The notes: a model not told the origin generated them from the letters alone. A DNA stretch of 64,000 bases from Tsukamurella sp. 1534 (GCF_000312385.1 NZ_HE997628.1:665204-729203), one strand, 5' to 3'; positions 1 to 9,488 are shown, counted from the first letter of the stretch. Translations and numbers: made by a program.

Positions 1-1099
1 ACAGCAGGCCCTCCACCGCCGCCCGGGCGATGTTCGCCGGGGTGAGGTTCTCGCTCGTGAGCCCGTGGAAGGCGCCGGTGGCGTCCGGCAGGTTCGGGGA
101 GCGCTCGCCGGCGAAGAACGGGACCACTGTCAGGCCCTCCGCGCCCGGCGGAGCGGTCAGCGCCAGGCGGGCGAACTCGTCGAGGTCCACGCCCAGCATC
201 CGGGCGGTCGCCGACAGCACCGGAGCGCCGTTCAGGGTGCACACGAGCGGCAGCTGATGCCCGGTGGCATCGGCGAATCCGGCCACGATGCCCGACGGGT
301 CGCGCGGCGCCGAATCCGTCACCGCGCTCACCACCCCGGACGTGCCGAGGGAGACGATGCAGTCGCCCGGCCGCGCGTCGAGCCCCAGGGCGGCGCCCGC
401 GTTGTCCCCGGCGCCCGCGCCCAGCAGCGTGCCGGGGCGCAGCGGACCGTCGAGTTCGGTGACGGGAATCGATTCGGACGGCCGCAGCACGCGCGGCAGC
501 CGAGGCGTGCGGCCGCGGAACGCGAGTTCCAGGAGGTCCGTTCGGTATTCGCCGGTGGCGGCGCTGAAATAGCCGGTGCCGGAGGCGTCCGAGGCGTCCG
601 TGACGAGTGCCTCCGGGCCGCCCCCGGCGAGCCGCCACGTCAGCCAGTCGTGCGGGAGGCACACCGTGGAGGTGGCATCCGCGTGCGCGGGCTCGGCGTC
701 GGCGAGCCAGCGCAGTTTGGCCGCGGTGAACGCGGCCACGGGAACCACCCCCACCGCGTCGGCCCACTGCTGTGCTCCGCCGAGATCGGCGACCAACTGC
801 GCGGCGGCGGGCGCGGATCGGGTGTCGTTCCACAGCAGCGCGTCTCGGACCACTCCGTCACCGGAGTCCAGGCAGACCATCCCGTGCTGCTGTGCGCCCA
901 CCGATGCGGCGGCCACGTCGGCGAGGCCGCCGGCGGACCGCGCCGCGATGCCCAGCGCCTCCCACCACGCCGCGGGCGGCACCTCGGTACCCGGCGGGTG
1001 AACCGCGGACCCGGTCCGCACGACCTCGCCGGTGTCGGCGTCGCACACCACCACCTTGCACGACTGTGTGGACGAATCGATTCCGGCGACGAGCGGCAT
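1..1099 (-). CDS. xylB: Xylulokinase, C-terminus cut by window edge
   Basis: FGGY-family sugar kinase that should phosphorylate D-xylulose to xylulose 5-phosphate in the cytoplasm. The visible 366 codons start [15 protein letters not shown], the usual xylulokinase phosphate-1 loop, followed by [18 protein letters not shown] and [11 protein letters not shown] (the catalytic-Asp region) and SLGTSG. Complete family members have about 450-490 residues, so roughly 100 residues lie beyond base 1. The start ATG at 1099 has no clear Shine-Dalgarno sequence; an AACAAT box seven bases upstream suggests a leaderless transcript. It is divergent from the AztD-like gene. Family assignment is firm; xylulose specificity is inferred from similarity to XylB. 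Confidence 0.9.
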   Translation of the reverse strand, partial: MPLVAGIDSSTQSCKVVVCDADTGEVVRTGSAVHPPGTEVPPAAWWEALGIAARSAGGLADVAAASVGAQQHGMVCLDSGDGVVRDALLWNDTRSAPAAAQLVADLGGAQQWADAVGVVPVAAFTAAKLRWLADAEPAHADATSTVCLPHDWLTWRLAGGGPEALVTDASDASGTGYFSAATGEYRTDLLELAFRGRTPRLPRVLRPSESIPVTELDGPLRPGTLLGAGAGDNAGAALGLDARPGDCIVSLGTSGVVSAVTDSAPRDPSGIVAGFADATGHQLPLVCTLNGAPVLSATARMLGVDLDEFARLALTAPPGAEGLTVVPFFAGERSPNLPDATGAFHGLTSENLTPANIARAAVEGLL

Positions 1100-1164
1100 G
1101 AGCGCGATTGTTCCAAAGCGCGCCCCGCACCGGGTGCATATGCACGAGTAGACATGCGGCTTTT

Positions 1165-1179
1165 TGACAATGATTTTCA
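1165..1179. promoter_or_regulatory. Zur box upstream of AztD-like gene
   Basis: TGACAATGATTTTCA matches the actinobacterial/proteobacterial Zur consensus TGAAAATGATTTTCA at 14 of 15 positions and is an imperfect palindrome. It lies 20 bases before the start codon of the zinc-chaperone-like lipoprotein gene, just upstream of a possible -10 box (TAGACA, 1188-1193), where a bound zinc repressor would block RNA polymerase. Binding is inferred, not shown. Confidence 0.75.
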
Positions 1180-1199
1180 CCACTCGCTAGACATCTCCC

Positions 1200-2465
1200 A
1201 TGACGACCCACCGACGTATCGCAATCCCGCTGCTCGCCGCAGCTCTCCTCGCCGCCGGCTGCGGTGGCGCGACCGACGACGGCGCGGCACCGTCCGGCAG
1301 CGCTTCCCGGGCGGCGGGCTCCGACGCCGACACCCCCGAGGGCGCGACCGAGGAACGACGGCCCGCCGCTCGCCTCGCCTACGCCTACGAGGGCGGAGTC
1401 CAGATCCTGGACGCCGCGACGTTCGCCACGCTCGCGGACTTCCCCGCGAAGGGCTACCTCCGCGTGAACCCCGCGGGCGACGGTCGCCACGTGTTCGTCT
1501 CGGAGGACGACGGATTCACCCTCGTCGATACGGGCGCCTGGTCTGTTCCGCACGGCGATCACCAGCACTTCTACTCGGCGCAGCCGCGCAAGACCGACGT
1601 TCGGATCGATGCGCCGGAGCCGGGCCACGTCGTGCCGCACGACGGGACGACGGTGCTGTGGTCCGACGGGGAGGGAACGGCGACGTCCATTCCGACGGAC
1701 AGGATCGCCGAGGCCGACGCACCCCGTTCGGTGTACACCGCACCGAAACCGCACCACGGCGTCGCCGCACAGCGGGCGGACGGCTCGCTCCTGGTGACGA
1801 TCGGCGACGAGAAGACGAGGACCGGGGTGGCGATCCTGGACAAGGAGCACAAGGAGATCGCCAAGAACGAGCAGTGCCCCGCCGTACACGGCGAAGGGAC
1901 CGCGGAGGGCGGGGTGACCGTCTTCGGCTGCGAGGACGGCATCCTCACGGTGCGCGGCAACGAGATCACCAAGACTGCTTCCCCCACGCCGGGGTACGCG
2001 CGGATCGGCAACATCGCGGCCACCGAGGCTCACCGGGTCGTGCTCGGCGACTACAAGGTGGACAAGGCCGCCGAACCCGAGCGACCGACTCGAGTGAGCC
2101 TGCTCGACACCGCCTCCGGACAGCTCAAGCTGGTGGATCTGCCCGCCTCCTACAGCTTCCGCTCGTTGGCCCGGGGCCAGTTCGGCGAGGCCCTCGTCCT
2201 GGGCACCGACGGGGTGCTCCGCATCCTGGATCCGAACACCGGCGCCGTCACCCGCGAGGTCAAGGTGACCGGCCCGTGGGTCGAGGACGCGGAGTGGCAG
2301 GTCCCGCGTCCCGAGGTGTACGTCCAGGGCTCGACCGCCTACGTCACCGACCCGGCCACGAAGTCGATCGTCGCGATCGACGTGCCCAGCGGCAACGAGG
2401 TCAAGCGCGGCACCCTCGAGCACGCGCCCGACGAGCTCACCGGCGTCCCGGGGGCGAAGTCCTGA
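1200..2465 (+). CDS. aztD: AztD-like zinc metallochaperone lipoprotein
   Basis: Probable cell-envelope zinc chaperone that would pass zinc to an AztABC-type importer. The 421-residue protein begins with a lipoprotein signal peptide ending in LAAGC (Cys21). A Ser/Ala/Asp-rich linker follows, then a repetitive region consistent with a beta-propeller (YAYEGGVQILDA, GDGRHVFVSEDDG, LVLGTDGVLRILDP). A metal-binding-looking HGDHQH cluster sits at residues 118-123. AztD proteins combine secretion, a propeller and His-rich zinc sites. The Zur box just upstream supports regulation by zinc starvation. No aztABC genes are in the window, so the partner transporter must be elsewhere. A general secreted propeller protein is the alternative. 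Confidence 0.72.
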   Translation: MTTHRRIAIPLLAAALLAAGCGGATDDGAAPSGSASRAAGSDADTPEGATEERRPAARLAYAYEGGVQILDAATFATLADFPAKGYLRVNPAGDGRHVFVSEDDGFTLVDTGAWSVPHGDHQHFYSAQPRKTDVRIDAPEPGHVVPHDGTTVLWSDGEGTATSIPTDRIAEADAPRSVYTAPKPHHGVAAQRADGSLLVTIGDEKTRTGVAILDKEHKEIAKNEQCPAVHGEGTAEGGVTVFGCEDGILTVRGNEITKTASPTPGYARIGNIAATEAHRVVLGDYKVDKAAEPERPTRVSLLDTASGQLKLVDLPASYSFRSLARGQFGEALVLGTDGVLRILDPNTGAVTREVKVTGPWVEDAEWQVPRPEVYVQGSTAYVTDPATKSIVAIDVPSGNEVKRGTLEHAPDELTGVPGAKS

Positions 2466-2528
2466 CCCACGCGGATCGCCCCGCCCGATTCGCCGTGCGG
2501 GGCGACCCACGCCGGTAGGTTCGTGGGT

Positions 2529-4001
2529 GTGGATTACCTGCTGGGCATCGATATCGGCACGGGGAGCACCAAGGGAGTGCTGGTGACGCCGGACGGCGTC
2601 GTGGTCGAGACCCGGGTCATCGCGCACGGGATGTCGTTGCCGCAGCCGGGCTGGGCCGAGGTGGACGCCGAATCGACGTGGTGGGCGGAGATCTGCGAGA
2701 TCAGTCGGCATCTCATGGGGTTCGTGGGACCGTCCGACACCGTGGCGGGGATGTGCGTCAGCGGCGTGGGGCCGTGCCTGGTCCTGTGCGACGACGATCT
2801 CCGGCCGGTGCGGCCCGCGATCCTCTACGGGATCGACACGCGTGCGGCGGACGAGATCGAGGCTCTCACCGTGGAGTTCGGCGACGAGGCGATCCTCGAG
2901 CGCGGCGGCACCCGGCTGAGCAGTCAAGCCGTGGGGCCCAAGATCGAGTGGGTCCGGCGCCACGAACCCGAGGTCTTCGCGAGGGCGCGGCGCTGGTACG
3001 GATCGAACGCGTACATCGCCGCGAAGCTGACCGGCGAGTACGCGATCGACCACCACACGGCCAGTCAGTGCGATCCGATGTACGCGACACGCGAGTTCGC
3101 CTGGGACGCGGGGTGGTCGGCGCGCCTGGCCGGGCACCTCGAGATGCCCAGGCTGGCATGGCCCTCGGAGGTCGTCGGTCAAGTCCACGCGCAGGCATGC
3201 GCCGCGACCGGGGTGCCGGAAGGCACCCCGGTGTGCGCGGGGACGATCGACGCGTACTCGGAGGCCTTCTCAGTGGGAGTCCGTCAGCCCGGAGATCTGA
3301 TGCTCATGTACGGGTCGACCATGTTCCTGGTGCAGGTGATCGACCGGTTCAGCAGCGATCCCGCACTCTGGACCACCACCGGGGTCGAACGCGGCACCCT
3401 GGCTCTGGCGGCCGGTACCTCCACGGCGGGAAGCCTGACGCAATGGTTGCAGGCCGTGACCGGCGACGCGCCCATCGAGGAACTGATGACCGAAGCCCGC
3501 GTCGTTCCGCCGGGCAGCGACGGTCTCGCCGTCCTCCCGTACCTGGCCGGCGAGCGGACTCCGGTGTTCGATCCGCACGCGCGCGGTGTGGTCGCCGGCC
3601 TCACTCTGCGGCACACCAGGGGGCACCTGTTCCGTGCTGCGTACGAGGGGATCGCGTTCGGGATCAAGCAGATCCTGGAACGGTTCGACGCGGTGGCCCC
3701 CGCCCGTCGCGTCGTCGCCGTCGGCGGTGGGCTGCGGAGCCCGATCTGGGCGCAGACCGTCAGCGACGTCACGGGGCGGCGGCAGCAGATCCCCACCCAG
3801 GCGATCGGTGCCAGCTACGGCGACGCGCTGCTCGCCGCGATCGGCGTGGGGTTGGTGCCGCCGGAGACCGACTGGGCGACGATCGAGCGGGAGTTGGAAC
3901 CCGATCAGGACAACGTCGAACTGTACGAGCGGATCTACCCGGTGTGGTCGTCGTTGTATCCCGCTACGAGGGAGCAGGTGCATCGCCTCGGCGGGCTGTG
4001 A
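2529..4001 (+). CDS. FGGY-family carbohydrate kinase
   Basis: Cytoplasmic ATP-dependent sugar or polyol kinase of 490 residues. The N-terminal domain begins DYLLGIDIGTGSTKG (phosphate-1 loop). AGTIDAYSEAFSVG carries the expected catalytic aspartate, and the C-terminal actin-like domain has PYLAGERTPVFDP and VAVGGGLRSPIW. It is related to xylulokinases but diverges in the substrate region, so the substrate (pentulose, tetrulose or other) cannot be read off. I chose GTG 2529 because a TAGGTT -10 box ends seven bases before it; GTG 2523 would add two residues. It converges on the SDR gene and lies beside the tetritol cluster, so it may serve the same sugar-alcohol block. Confidence 0.85.
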   Translation: MDYLLGIDIGTGSTKGVLVTPDGVVVETRVIAHGMSLPQPGWAEVDAESTWWAEICEISRHLMGFVGPSDTVAGMCVSGVGPCLVLCDDDLRPVRPAILYGIDTRAADEIEALTVEFGDEAILERGGTRLSSQAVGPKIEWVRRHEPEVFARARRWYGSNAYIAAKLTGEYAIDHHTASQCDPMYATREFAWDAGWSARLAGHLEMPRLAWPSEVVGQVHAQACAATGVPEGTPVCAGTIDAYSEAFSVGVRQPGDLMLMYGSTMFLVQVIDRFSSDPALWTTTGVERGTLALAAGTSTAGSLTQWLQAVTGDAPIEELMTEARVVPPGSDGLAVLPYLAGERTPVFDPHARGVVAGLTLRHTRGHLFRAAYEGIAFGIKQILERFDAVAPARRVVAVGGGLRSPIWAQTVSDVTGRRQQIPTQAIGASYGDALLAAIGVGLVPPETDWATIERELEPDQDNVELYERIYPVWSSLYPATREQVHRLGGL

Positions 4002-4033
4002 GCCGCGCCGAGTCCTGATGCGAGGCCCCTCGG

Positions 4034-4798
4034 TCAGCCCATCGTGTAGCCGCCGTCGACCGGGAGGTCGACGCCCGTGATCATGCTCGCGGCGTCGGAT
4101 GCCAACCAGACGACGGCGTCCGAGACCTCGCGGGGGATCGCGAACCGCCCCAGCGGGATCCGCGCCAGCATCGGTGCGCTCTTCTCCTCGGGACCCCACA
4201 CCCTCCTGCCCATGTCGGTGAGGACCACGGTGGGGCAGACCGTGTTCGCGCGGATCCCGTGGGGCCCCAGCTCCTGAGCCAGCACCTTGGTGGCCATGAG
4301 AAGCCCGGCCTTGGTGGAGCTGTAGGCGTAGTGCTCGGCGAGCGGAGCCAGTGCCGCGGCGGAGGCGATGTTGACGATCGCGCCTCCCGTGCCCTGACGG
4401 ACCATCGCGGCCCCCACCGATGCCGCCAGGAGGGCCGGGGCGCGGAGGTTCACCGCCATCGTGCGATCGAAGGCCTCCGCCGTGGTGTCCACGACTCGTT
4501 CGGGGAAGGACACCCCGGCGTTGTTCACGAGCACGTCGAGCCCGTCGAACGCGGACAGTGCGCGGTCTGCCAGGGCCGCGGGACCATCCGCGGTGGAGAG
4601 GTCGCAGGGCGCAGTCGCGGTGCGGCACCCGTGCGCGGCGGCCAGCTCGTCGCTCAGCGCGTTCAGTTCCGACTCGTCGCGCGCGCTCAGTACGACATCC
4701 GCTCCCGCCGCGGCGAGCGCGCGGGCGACGTCGGCGCCGATCCCCTTGGTGGCGCCCGTGACGAGTGCTCGGCGTCCCTCGAGTGGTCGGTCGTTCAT
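4034..4798 (-). CDS. SDR-family sugar-alcohol dehydrogenase candidate
   Basis: Classical short-chain dehydrogenase of 254 residues. The Rossmann motif TGATKGIG, the NNAG motif, a serine in NIASAAA and the catalytic YSSTK are all present, and the C-terminus ends GVDLPVDGGYTMG as in 3-oxoacyl/xylulose-reductase-like SDRs. ATG 4798 was chosen because GGAGG lies about eight bases upstream; an earlier ATG would add eight residues. It follows the SorC regulator gene by 20 bases on the same strand, so the two are probably co-transcribed. The context suggests oxidation of a polyol, possibly a threitol, to a ketose, but the substrate is not proven by the sequence. Confidence 0.85.
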   Translation of the reverse strand: MNDRPLEGRRALVTGATKGIGADVARALAAAGADVVLSARDESELNALSDELAAAHGCRTATAPCDLSTADGPAALADRALSAFDGLDVLVNNAGVSFPERVVDTTAEAFDRTMAVNLRAPALLAASVGAAMVRQGTGGAIVNIASAAALAPLAEHYAYSSTKAGLLMATKVLAQELGPHGIRANTVCPTVVLTDMGRRVWGPEEKSAPMLARIPLGRFAIPREVSDAVVWLASDAASMITGVDLPVDGGYTMG

Positions 4799-4818
4799 GC
4801 GGTGCTCCTCCGCTGTCG

Positions 4819-5838
4819 TCATCGGGGGGACGGCGATTCGGGGTCGAGCCGGGCGAGCAGGCTCGCCGCGGTGCCCGGATCGGTCACCAGTTGGTTGAAG
4901 TAGCCTCCTCGGGCGCCGGCGATGATCGAATCCGCCTTCTCGGGTCCTACGGCGACCGCGATGGACACCGGGATCCGGCGTAGCGCTTCGAGTTCGACGG
5001 CCATCAGTCGGTCATCGCCGTCGAAGTGCACGGGCTCGCCGTCGCGATCGTAGAACCGGGAGCACACGTCGCCGACGGCGCGGCGCAGCTCGGCGGACTC
5101 CATCGGGACGAACCTGGGGATGTCGGAGCGGGACAACGGCGGAGCACCGACGCCCATCAGCGCGCACCGCGCATCGGGCCACAGGTGGAGGACCCTCTGG
5201 ATCGACGGATCACGGACCAGTGAGTCGTGCAGGTCGGGCCCGGGAACCGCAGGAGCGAAGAGGTAGGTGGCCCTGCCTTCTACACGATCCGCGACCAATC
5301 GGGTGATCTCGTTCGTCTGATACCAGCCCTCGGGCTGGTCGTTGCCGCCGACGGTCGGCGCGACGAGGACACCCGGGAGCGCCGGGAGCGGGTGTTGTGC
5401 CACTTCGTAGACCGTACGGCCGGAGCTCACGAGCAGGACGTCGCCACTCACGAGCCCCGCGCCCGAGAGGGCTCGACCGACGGCCGGCGCGAGGACCGGG
5501 CCCATGGCCCGGAGCGGGTCCACCCGGGCGTCGCCGCCGGGCAGGGGGGCGCTCAGGTGCACCGCGGCGAGTCCGAGTGCCCGGGACAGGCGTTCGGCGA
5601 TGTCACCGGGCGCTCGGCGGTCGGGGGAGACGACTTCGATGCGGACGATGCCCCGTCGCTTCGCCTCCGAGAGGAGCCTGCTCACGGTGGGGCGACTCAC
5701 GCCGAGGGTCTCCGCGACCTGTGCCTGCGTCGCGTCGTTCTCGTAGTACTCGCACGCGGCTCGGTAGAGAAGCGCGTCGCTGAACCGGGATCCCTCGTCC
5801 GGCGCGTGCGATCCGATCGCCGGACCATTCCTCACCAT
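4819..5838 (-). CDS. SorC-family sugar-binding transcriptional regulator
   Basis: Cytoplasmic one-component regulator of about 339 residues. Residues ~25-65 form the SorC/DeoR-type helix-turn-helix (ATQAQVAETLGVSRPTVSRL), followed by the sugar-isomerase-fold effector domain (LLVSSGRTVYEVA, MGVGAP, GYFNQL). EryD and related tetritol/pentitol regulators belong here. It is divergent from the eltD operon and likely controls both that operon and its own SDR gene, with a phosphosugar or ketose as effector (inference). ATG 5838 is preferred because CATACT lies six bases upstream; GTG 5871 would add eleven residues. Confidence 0.88.
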   Translation of the reverse strand: MVRNGPAIGSHAPDEGSRFSDALLYRAACEYYENDATQAQVAETLGVSRPTVSRLLSEAKRRGIVRIEVVSPDRRAPGDIAERLSRALGLAAVHLSAPLPGGDARVDPLRAMGPVLAPAVGRALSGAGLVSGDVLLVSSGRTVYEVAQHPLPALPGVLVAPTVGGNDQPEGWYQTNEITRLVADRVEGRATYLFAPAVPGPDLHDSLVRDPSIQRVLHLWPDARCALMGVGAPPLSRSDIPRFVPMESAELRRAVGDVCSRFYDRDGEPVHFDGDDRLMAVELEALRRIPVSIAVAVGPEKADSIIAGARGGYFNQLVTDPGTAASLLARLDPESPSPR

Positions 5839-5874
5839 CGTTCGAGTATGCCTCTTCGCGTCCGGGCGCACAGA

Positions 5875-5970
5875 TGTTCAGCCATATTCGTTCCACTGAA
5901 CAGATTCTCTGGACAGATGTGCCGAAGCGTGATTACTGTGAGCTGCGACACGTCAGAGGTGGTGTGTTCA
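5875..5970. promoter_or_regulatory. Candidate SorC operator region
   Basis: The spacer between the SorC gene and eltD holds repeated half-sites: TGTTCA at 5875-5880, TGAACA at 5897-5902 and TGTTCA at 5965-5970. CTGAACAGAT and CTGGACAGAT also form a direct repeat starting at 5896. The first two half-sites form an inverted repeat, as expected for a SorC tetramer operator. Assignment rests on position and symmetry only. Confidence 0.45.
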
Positions 5971-5988
5971 GTGGCAGAGGAGGCCGAG

Positions 5989-7077
5989 ATGGCGGAGCGG
6001 ATACCCGAGACGATGAGTGCCGTGGTGTGCCACGGCCCGGAGGACTACCGGCTCGAGGAAGTGCCCGTGCCGAAGCCCGGACCGGGAGAGGCGCTCGTCC
6101 GGGTGGAGGCGGTGGGGATCTGCGCGAGCGATCTCAAGTGCTACCACGGCGCCGCGAAGTTCTGGGGCGACGAGACCCGGCCGGCGTGGGCCGAGACCGA
6201 GGTCATCCCCGGCCACGAGTTCGTCGGTCGGGTGGTGCAGTTGGACGCGGCGGCCGCCGACCGGTGGGGGATCGCGGTCGGTGACCGGGTGGTCTCCGAG
6301 CAGATCGTGCCCTGCTGGGAGTGCCGGTACTGCCGGCGCGGGCAGTACCACATGTGCCAGCCCCATGACCTGTACGGCTTCAAGCGCAGGACTCCCGGTG
6401 CCATGTCGAGCTACATGGTCTATCCCGCAGAGGCTCTGGTGCACAAGGTGTCCGGTGAGATTCCCGCGCACCATGCCGCGTACGCGGAGCCCCTGTCGTG
6501 CGCGCTGCACGCCGTCGAGCGGGCACAGATCCTCTTCGAGGACGTCGTCGTCATCGCGGGCTGCGGGCCGATCGGCCTCGGAATGGTGGCCGGCGCGCGC
6601 GCGAAGAACCCCGGCACGGTGATCGCACTCGACATGTCCGACTGGAAGCTGGAGCTCGCGGCCGCGTGCGGCGCGGACCTGACCATCAACATCGCGGAAC
6701 AGGATCCGGTCGCGGTGATCAAGGAACTCACCGGCGGCTACGGCGCCGACGTCTATCTGGAGGGCACCGGCCACCCGTCCGCCGTCCCACAGGGGCTCAA
6801 TCTCCTGCGGAAGTGCGGCCGGTACGTCGAGTACAGCGTGTTCGGCAGTGATGTCAGCGTCGACTGGTCGATCATCAGCGACGACAAGGAACTCGACGTG
6901 CTCGGCGCGCACCTCGGTCCGCACTGCTGGCCCGCGGCGATCGCGATGATCGAGTCGGGGGTCCTCCCGATGAACGAGATCTGTTCACACCAGTACCCGT
7001 TGACCGACTTCCAGGAGGGCCTGGACATGGTCTCGCGCGGCGACGAGTCCATCAAGGTCTCCCTGCTTCCGGCGTGA
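5989..7077 (+). CDS. eltD: Erythritol/L-threitol-type zinc dehydrogenase
   Basis: Medium-chain zinc alcohol dehydrogenase of 362 residues, first gene of the ABC/erythrulose operon. The catalytic zinc ligands Cys45 (GICASD) and His76-Glu77 (PGHEF) and the structural-zinc cysteines 109, 112, 115 and 123 are present, as is the Rossmann motif GCGPIGLG. From memory it closely resembles EltD of Mycobacterium smegmatis, which oxidises erythritol and L-threitol to erythrulose (for example ICASDLKCYHGAAKFWGD). With the kinase and isomerase downstream it would feed erythrulose to D-erythrose 4-phosphate. The start ATG has AGAGGAGG six bases upstream. Exact substrate stereochemistry is inferred. Confidence 0.85.
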   Translation: MAERIPETMSAVVCHGPEDYRLEEVPVPKPGPGEALVRVEAVGICASDLKCYHGAAKFWGDETRPAWAETEVIPGHEFVGRVVQLDAAAADRWGIAVGDRVVSEQIVPCWECRYCRRGQYHMCQPHDLYGFKRRTPGAMSSYMVYPAEALVHKVSGEIPAHHAAYAEPLSCALHAVERAQILFEDVVVIAGCGPIGLGMVAGARAKNPGTVIALDMSDWKLELAAACGADLTINIAEQDPVAVIKELTGGYGADVYLEGTGHPSAVPQGLNLLRKCGRYVEYSVFGSDVSVDWSIISDDKELDVLGAHLGPHCWPAAIAMIESGVLPMNEICSHQYPLTDFQEGLDMVSRGDESIKVSLLPA

Positions 7078-7094
7078 ACGAGGAGTTGCACACC

Positions 7095-8516
7095 ATGACA
7101 GGCGATCCCATTGCGGGCAGGATGACGAGGCGCGATCTGCTCCGCCTCCTGGGCGCCGGCGCGGGCGCGGCGCTCGGCACCGCCGCATTCTCCGCATGCG
7201 GAGTCGGCGGCGGACCCGCGGCACCGAACGGTGCGAGCGAGGTGAGCGGTGGATTCGACTGGCGCAAGGCCGCGGGCACCACGATCCGAGTCCTGCAGAC
7301 GCCGCACCCCTACCAGTTGGCCTACCAACCGCTCCTGAAGGAGTTCACCGAACTGACCGGAATCGAGGTCGTCGTCGACCTGGTTCCCGAAGCCGACTAC
7401 TTCACGAAGCTGAACACGGAGCTCGCGGGCGGTACCGGACGGCACGACGCGTTCATGCTCGGGGCCTACTTCATCTGGCAGTACGGCCCGCCGAACTGGC
7501 TCGAGGATCTGCAGCCCTGGCTGGAGAACTCGGCGGCGACCGCGCCCGATTACGACTTCGAGGACGTCTTCGAAGGGTTGCGCACCTCCACCCGATGGGA
7601 CTTCCGCGTCGGGAGCCCGCTCGGCACCGGCGGGCAATGGGCCCTGCCGTGGGGGTTCGAGAACAACGTGGTCTGCTACAACAAGCAGTACTTCGACCAG
7701 CGCGGGATCACCCGTCTCCCCGATCGGTTCGACGACTTCGTGCAGCTGGCGATCGACCTGACGGATCGGAGCGAGAACCGGTACGGGATCGCGACCCGCG
7801 GATCGAAGTCCTGGGCCACGATCCACCCCGGGTTCATGACGCAGTACACGCGGGAGGGCGCCACCGACTACCGGGTCGAGAACGGGCAGCTCGTCGCGGC
7901 GATGGACTCGTCGGCCTCGATCGACTTCACCCGGAAGTGGATCGAGATGCAGCAGAAGGCCGGCCCCACGTCGTGGACCACGTACGACTATCCGCAGGCG
8001 ACGGGCGATCTCGGCGACGGAACGGCGATGATGGTCTACGACGCGGATTCGGCGACGTACCCGAAGAACAAGCCGGGTGCCAGCCGCATGGCCGGCAATC
8101 TCGCCTGGTACCCGGGCCCCGCGGGACCCGACGGCAATTACGCGACCAACCTGTGGACGTGGTGCTGGGCGATGAGCTCGCGATCGCAGAACAAGCTGGC
8201 GGCCTGGCTCTTCATGCAGTGGGCGACGGGGAAGGCCGCGATGGCCAAGGCCGTCGCGGGCGGCACCTATGCGGACCCCGTCCGGGCGTCGGTGTTCGAT
8301 TCCACCCTCAAGCGCGTCGCGGCCGATCAGGTGGGCTACCTCGAGACCTTCGAGACCGTGATCGCCTCGGCCAAGATCCAGTTCACCCCGCAGAAGGCCT
8401 TCTTCGACACCACGATGAACTGGGCGGTGGCGCTCCAGGACATCTACGGCGGCGATGACGTGGCCTCGCGGCTTCGCAGCGTCGCGAAGACCAACACGTC
8501 CAAGGTCAACCTCTAG
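7095..8516 (+). CDS. Polyol ABC transporter substrate-binding lipoprotein (Tat)
   Basis: Extracellular solute-binding protein, family 1, of 473 residues. The N-terminus has a twin-arginine motif (RRDLLRLL, Arg12-Arg13), a hydrophobic stretch and a lipobox FSAC with Cys35, so it is probably exported folded by Tat and lipid-anchored. The body has SBP motifs such as LLKEFTELTGIEV, GFENNVVCYNKQYFD and AWLFMQWATG. It should bind the imported sugar alcohol outside the membrane and deliver it to the two permeases downstream. ATG 7095 has AGGAG ten bases upstream; a GTG overlapping the eltD stop would put seven extra residues before the Tat motif. Confidence 0.9.
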   Translation: MTGDPIAGRMTRRDLLRLLGAGAGAALGTAAFSACGVGGGPAAPNGASEVSGGFDWRKAAGTTIRVLQTPHPYQLAYQPLLKEFTELTGIEVVVDLVPEADYFTKLNTELAGGTGRHDAFMLGAYFIWQYGPPNWLEDLQPWLENSAATAPDYDFEDVFEGLRTSTRWDFRVGSPLGTGGQWALPWGFENNVVCYNKQYFDQRGITRLPDRFDDFVQLAIDLTDRSENRYGIATRGSKSWATIHPGFMTQYTREGATDYRVENGQLVAAMDSSASIDFTRKWIEMQQKAGPTSWTTYDYPQATGDLGDGTAMMVYDADSATYPKNKPGASRMAGNLAWYPGPAGPDGNYATNLWTWCWAMSSRSQNKLAAWLFMQWATGKAAMAKAVAGGTYADPVRASVFDSTLKRVAADQVGYLETFETVIASAKIQFTPQKAFFDTTMNWAVALQDIYGGDDVASRLRSVAKTNTSKVNL

Positions 8517-8527
8517 GAGCGCCGCCC

Positions 8528-9487
8528 ATGTCAACGTCAACTCCAGCGTCCTCCGTCTCGCCGTCGCCGTCGGCCCCGGCCGGGGAGGCCCCGCGGACCG
8601 TGCCCACGGTGCCGGGCTGGCGGCGTCGCCTCCGCCCGTACCTGCTGTCGCTGCCCGCGCTCGTCGTGGTCGTCGGGATCCTGTACCCGTTCGTGGTCGG
8701 TGCGTACTATTCGCTGCTCAATTACGCTGCGGTGAACCCCGATCCGCATCTCGTGTGGTTCAAGAACTACGCGTCCGTCCTCGGGGACCAGGTCTTCTGG
8801 TCGTCCGTCGCGACGACGGGCCTGTTCGCCGTGGCGGCGACCGCGATCGAAACGGTCCTCGGGGTCGGGCTGGCGCTGCTCCTGAATCGATCCTCGACGG
8901 TCGGCCGGATCTTCGAGAAGGTGCTGATCCTGCCGCTGATGATCGCGCCGGTGATCGCCGGTGTGATCTGGAAGCTCATGTTCAACCCCCAGTTCGGCGT
9001 TCTCAATCACATGCTCGGCCTGGGCAACACGTTCGACTGGCTGTCCCGGTCCAACGCGTTGTGGTCCGTGATCCTCGTCGATACCTGGATCTTCACGCCG
9101 TTCGTCGCGATCCTCGTACTGGCCGGCATCCGATCACTGCCCAAAGAACCGTTCGAGGCCTCGGAGGTGGACGGCGCACCGTGGTTCTACATGTTCCGCA
9201 AGCTCATGCTGCCCATGATCTGGCCCTACATCCTGGTGGCGGTGATCTTCCGGTTCATGGACAACCTCAAGGTGTTCGACCACATCTACGTCCTCACGGC
9301 CGGCGGACCGGGCGTCGCGACGCGCTCGCTCCAGATCGGCGCGTTCGAGGATTCGATCATCAATCTCAACTACTCCCGCGGCAGCACCTACATGTTCCTG
9401 CTGTGGATCATCGTGTTCATCACGGCACGCGTGCTCGTCGGCGTGCTGGGCAAAGCGCAGCGTCGAGCTGCCGGAGCGGAGTCCTGA
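8528..9487 (+). CDS. Polyol ABC transporter permease, MalF type
   Basis: Inner-membrane permease of 319 residues with six hydrophobic segments after a Ser/Pro-rich cytoplasmic N-terminus. The EAA loop that contacts the ATPase appears as EASEVDGAPWFYMFRKLMLPMIWP, and the binding-protein-dependent transport fold runs to TARVLVGVLG. It starts 11 bases after the binding protein gene and ends one base before the second permease. The CUT1 class uses a MalF/MalG-like pair, which matches this arrangement. Confidence 0.92.
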   Translation: MSTSTPASSVSPSPSAPAGEAPRTVPTVPGWRRRLRPYLLSLPALVVVVGILYPFVVGAYYSLLNYAAVNPDPHLVWFKNYASVLGDQVFWSSVATTGLFAVAATAIETVLGVGLALLLNRSSTVGRIFEKVLILPLMIAPVIAGVIWKLMFNPQFGVLNHMLGLGNTFDWLSRSNALWSVILVDTWIFTPFVAILVLAGIRSLPKEPFEASEVDGAPWFYMFRKLMLPMIWPYILVAVIFRFMDNLKVFDHIYVLTAGGPGVATRSLQIGAFEDSIINLNYSRGSTYMFLLWIIVFITARVLVGVLGKAQRRAAGAES

Positions 9488-9488
9488 C

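Noticed and set aside
65..2518. Long plus-strand frame across xylulokinase and the AztD gene
   Set aside because: Overlaps two supported genes, Arg-rich, no conserved motif.
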